Below, piece by piece: positions 7,804 through 10,231 of a DNA stretch of 10,231 nucleotides; position 1 is the first letter of the stretch; the number at the start of each line of letters is the position of its first letter. The notes beneath the pieces are model-generated. The model ran no database searches. It was given only the letters and a program-made list of their open reading frames with translations, and was not told the origin of the DNA. This DNA comes from Dinochytrium kinnereticum (Eukaryota > Chytridiomycota > Chytridiomycetes > Chytridiales > Chytridiaceae), in assembly GCA_027604005.1 (NCBI GenBank), contig JADGJT010000608.1, positions 1-10,231 of the forward strand, read 5' to 3'. Made by a program: the position numbers and the translations under genes.

Positions 7804-9968
7804 ATGAATACGCCGATTAAATCTTCGGCAGTTCTTCAAGAGGCTCTCGCAGATTATGTCGATAAGAAAGAATACATACCGTCGTAAGTCCTTTGCATGC
7901 AATAAAATGTCTCGACTCTATTTATGATTCCCACAGCTTCGACTGCATAACAGGGAAAGTTGGGTCAAATCGTGGTATATGCTTAGACCTCACCATCGAC
8001 TTACAACTCACTTAATATGCAGGAATTACCAGAACGTGGTCAGGGAGTATTTCGGCGAACAGGGCTATTTATGGGCCACACTGCCAGCACAGTCAGGATA
8101 GTGGTGATTTCATGAGATCTAGAGAATCTGGTGGAATGATCAAGGATTTAGAGATTATTCGGAAGAAGGAGATGGCAGCCAGATCAAGGACAGGCTCCGT
8201 TACTGTAGCAACACCATATGAATTAGATACCTTGCTTACAATAGGGAAGCCAAAGAGAATTTCAGGATGGCGACGAGACAATCCGTTTATCGATTCGGGT
8301 ACAGACGTGATTTCGTCATCATTGCAAGAGGCCCTATCGGATTATCTTAACAAAACAGAATTTACTCCGTATGTTCAAACTACACTTCCCACTTTTTATT
8401 TTTGTTCTGGGCCGTTTCCAATCATGGCAATTCACTTATGCAAGGAATTAGAATATCGCAATCCACGGCGAAAGATTCTCGTGGAGTGAAAGGTAAATTA
8501 AGAATACTTAATTTCTTCCGTCAATATGCTTATTCGGTATCCAGGGCTGACACGCTCATGGTCGGGAGATTTCTGGAAAAGCCGTCAACCCACAGTGAAG
8601 CCACACCGGGATTCACTCACAGGAATGGGAAGCCTCAATGATCGTTCAGACAATGACACGTTGAGAGCGAGCAATCGCACAGCAGGATCAATGCATATAA
8701 CGGATAGTGCCAGGTCCAAATGGACTTCATCCAATAGCACCTCTCAATTAGGAGTAAATGCACTCGAAATATCAGAGGTCTTTGGAATAGAAGTTCATGT
8801 CGCCAGGCCTGACAGAGGAAACATCAACACGAAATCGCCGACACCATCACGTCGACGTAGGCATACTTTAGATGTTCTGGCAAGCGCTGCAAGGTCCCCT
8901 GAATTCACAACATTGAGCAAACCGCAGTCTAGGATACCGCCCATTGTGACAAGGCTTACCACATTTAACGATGTGTCTGCTAGAGGCATGGAGAATAGAC
9001 ACGAGCGCAGCGACTCAAAGCAATCGTTTGGTGCAATCCCTCGCGCAGGAACATGCCAAATTATCGGTTCCAAGTCAAACAGTCAGCAGCAGATTCTTCG
9101 TCGCCGTGAAAGAAAAAATAGCAGAGATGCGAATTCCCCGTCCCAACAACGACCTTACCGTAATAACAGGGATAGCAAAAGATCTCAGATAACAAACTCA
9201 ACTTCATCTTCGACACCATCGTCAAAACTGACAATCGTAGTGAATGCTGAAGATGACAATCCCACTGGAGCAACGGCCACAGTCGCGACTCCAAACATGC
9301 AGACATCGGTCCTCAGTGTACTGTCCGTCCTTTCGAAGTCAGACCTGAGGTTACCAAGGGAGAATCCGGCCCATTCAGAAGGAACATCCTCCTCTTTGGC
9401 TCTATCCCGCTTGAATGGCCAACAAGGTTTTGACGAACAACGAGGCAAAGCACACTCAGTCAAAACTAACAATGAATCTGCTTCATCAGGAAAGACATCT
9501 GAAATCACAGCCGAGGCACGACCACTCATCAGTGAAGCCCATCTGGATCACACCAAGGCTGAGCCCCACAGCAATGCAAATCTGCGAACTCTAGAGTTAT
9601 ACACCTGTCCTATACCACCAGCAACATGTAACAACCAAGGACGGAAGGCCGCTGAGCCGAATTCGTCGGAATTTTCCCCTAACAGCGTTCTCTTCACGCT
9701 GCATTCGAAAAAACCATTGCGAACCGATGGCCAGAGCAATGAGTCTGCCTCTTCCGAGCCAGATTCTGAATCAAGGCTTGGGACCAGTTCTACCAGAAAG
9801 AATGGGAAACGGTGTGTGCCAGTACAGAAGTCAACCCATTTGGTAGGGCTGGTTGGAGGTGAATCAGATGTTGAACTTTCCAAGGTCTCAAAGAGAAAAG
9901 AATGTATCGTACGAGAAAATGAAAGGAAGGAGGAGGCAACTGGAAGTTGCAACTGCATAATTCTTTGA
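7804..9968 (+). CDS. Gene B: paralogue of gene A with duplicated ADY/WSG module and C-terminal CaaL prenylation box, complete, five exons
   Basis: Exons 7804-7883, 7937-7974, 8023-8368, 8452-8492 and 8545-9968 join in frame to 642 aa. Introns are 53, 48, 83 and 52 nt, all GT-AG, in the same phases as gene A (2, 1, 2, 1). Module 1 (residues 11-49) has L-Q-E-A-L-A-D-Y-V and I-T-R-T-W-S-G-S-I. Module 2 (140-178) has L-Q-E-A-L-S-D-Y-L and L-T-R-S-W-S-G-D-F. The Ser/Thr-rich body aligns with gene A from end to end, sharing F-G-I-E-V-H-V-A-R-P (248-257), R-R-R-R-H-T-L-D-V (271-279), T-P-S-S-K-L, L-S-K-S-D-L and R-G-K-A-x-S-V-K-T-N. The end is C637-N-C639-I-I-L, a CaaX box with Leu that predicts geranylgeranylation, with a second Cys that could be palmitoylated. 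Gene B is about 31 residues shorter than A between the two modules. Module 1 has drifted (WSGSI for WSGEF). Function is unknown; membrane anchoring is inferred from the C-terminus. Confidence 0.83.
7834..8051 (+). repeat. ADY/WSG module, copy B1
   Basis: First module of gene B: L-Q-E-A-L-A-D-Y-V-D-K-K-E-Y-I-P-S, phase-2 intron 7884-7936, 38-nt mini-exon encoding F-D-C-I-T-G-K-V-G-S-N-R, phase-1 intron 7975-8022, then G-I-T-R-T-W-S-G-S-I. The final D/E-F pair of the other copies is replaced by S-I. Confidence 0.82.
8322..8573 (+). repeat. ADY/WSG module, copy B2
   Basis: Second module of gene B: L-Q-E-A-L-S-D-Y-L-N-K-T-E-F-T-P, phase-2 intron 8369-8451, 41-nt mini-exon encoding I-S-Q-S-T-A-K-D-S-R-G-V-K, phase-1 intron 8493-8544, then G-L-T-R-S-W-S-G-D-F. 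The mini-exon shares K-D-x-[KR]-G-V with copy A2. Confidence 0.85.
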
Positions 9969-9985
9969 GGCAGAAAATCAAGGTT

Positions 9986-9991
9986 AATAAA
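9986..9991 (+). terminator. Candidate poly(A) signal of gene B
   Basis: AATAAA lies 18 nt after the TGA stop of gene B. The next gene begins only about 165 bp further on, so the 3' UTR of B and the promoter of C must be compact. Confidence 0.45.
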
Positions 9992-10025
9992 AGGCAGTTC
10001 TTTCTCCGCAGGCCCTGCTCAGAGT

Positions 10026-10142
10026 ATGCTTTACAGATCGAGGCCGATCTCCGAAAGAACAATGGGATTTACTTTCCGAATTGATAGCCTAAACGATGGG
10101 CCGCGCAACGAAGCTCTCCTTTGTCAACTGGGAATCTGGTAA
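10026..10142 (+). other. Short ORF (38 aa) just upstream of gene C, possible uORF or repeat remnant
   Basis: An ATG-to-TAA frame of 38 codons ends 15 nt before the gene C start codon. Bases 10077-10089 are identical to gene A 6897-6909 in the same reading frame, giving F-R-I-D-S in both, with L-R-T-D-G at the aligned place in gene B. It could be a leftover fragment of a family member's C-terminal region, an upstream ORF in the gene C leader, or chance. A 13-bp match is too short to decide. Confidence 0.25.
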
Positions 10143-10157
10143 GAATCGCTCATTTTT

Positions 10158-10231
10158 ATGGAGCCTGCGGTGCTGACGGAGTCGCTCGCCGACTACCTTG
10201 AGACAGAGGACCTGATCAGGTGAGAAATAGG
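10158..10231 (+). CDS. Gene C: 5' end of a third ADY-module gene, truncated by the window edge
   Basis: ATG at 10158 opens a 21-residue first exon, M-E-P-A-V-L-T-E-S-L-A-D-Y-L-E-T-E-D-L-I-R, ending at 10219. A GTGAGA donor follows in phase 2, the phase and place seen in all four module copies of genes A and B. V-L-x-E-x-L-A-D-Y-[VL] matches the N-termini of A and B (Leu-Ala-Asp-Tyr at residues 15-18 in both, 10-13 here). The conserved E-[FY]-x-P end is replaced by D-L-I-R, so this copy has diverged. The exon is clearly richer in G+C than the first exons of A and B. Only the motif, intron phase, strand and spacing (189 bp after gene B) support the call; the rest lies outside the window. Confidence 0.65.

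Noticed and set aside
9185..9958. Minus-strand ORFs of 114 and 136 codons opposite gene B
   Set aside because: They are antisense shadows of the Ser-rich last exon of gene B, where antisense frames tend to stay open.
4914..9968. RGS-domain or ankyrin identity for the L-x-E-A-L-A-D-Y module
   Set aside because: The resemblance is limited to a short Leu-rich helix; the flanking WSG motif, length and spacing do not fit either fold.
4914..10231. Transposon or retroelement origin of the repeated units
   Set aside because: No terminal repeats, target-site duplications or transposase/reverse-transcriptase motifs are visible, and introns are kept in every copy, which argues against retrocopies.

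Overview
The window looks like nuclear DNA of a filamentous ascomycete (Pezizomycotina). Genes are split by many short introns (46-96 nt) with fungal GTAAGT/GTATGT-like donors, intergenic spaces are short, the base composition is moderate, and there is no operon structure. I cannot name the species from the sequence. Gene models were built by hand by joining exons so that frame, splice signals and homology agree. || Layout: (1) 1-1785 holds no gene I can defend, only short uninformative ORFs and simple repeats. (2) 1786-3999, minus strand, is a complete ten-exon FAD-dependent monooxygenase of the Baeyer-Villiger / flavin-monooxygenase type (524 aa), with both Rossmann motifs and the BVMO fingerprint intact. 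(3) 4000-4913 is a divergent intergenic region with a 20-bp near-perfect palindrome, a CGG-N7-CCG site and a CACGTG box. (4) 4914-7163 (gene A, 678 aa) and 7804-9968 (gene B, 642 aa) are head-to-tail paralogues on the plus strand, each with five exons in the same intron phases (2-1-2-1). (5) A third gene (C) of the same kind starts at 10158 and runs off the window after its first exon. || Genes A, B and C are the main interest. I do not recognise the family. Each full-length protein carries two copies of a roughly 35-40 residue module: a helix-like L-x-E-A-L-A-D-Y-[VL] segment ending in E-[FY]-x-P, a variable linker, then G-[IL]-x-R-[ST]-W-S-G-[DE]-F. In all four complete copies the module is cut by a phase-2 intron directly after the x-P end and a phase-1 intron directly before G-[IL]-x-R-x-W-S-G. 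The module and its two introns were therefore probably duplicated inside an ancestral gene before that gene was duplicated in tandem. The rest is a long Ser/Thr/Arg-rich, probably disordered region with conserved islands (F-G-I-E-x-H-x-A-R-P and R-R-H-T-[FL]-D-V), ending in C-x-C-a-a-L (CACLIL, CNCIIL), a CaaX box with terminal Leu predicting geranylgeranylation. The simplest reading is a tandem family of membrane-anchored, possibly phosphorylated scaffold or signalling proteins. The anchoring is inference from motifs; the function is unknown. || The monooxygenase shares an upstream region with gene A, but nothing in the sequence shows that they work together.
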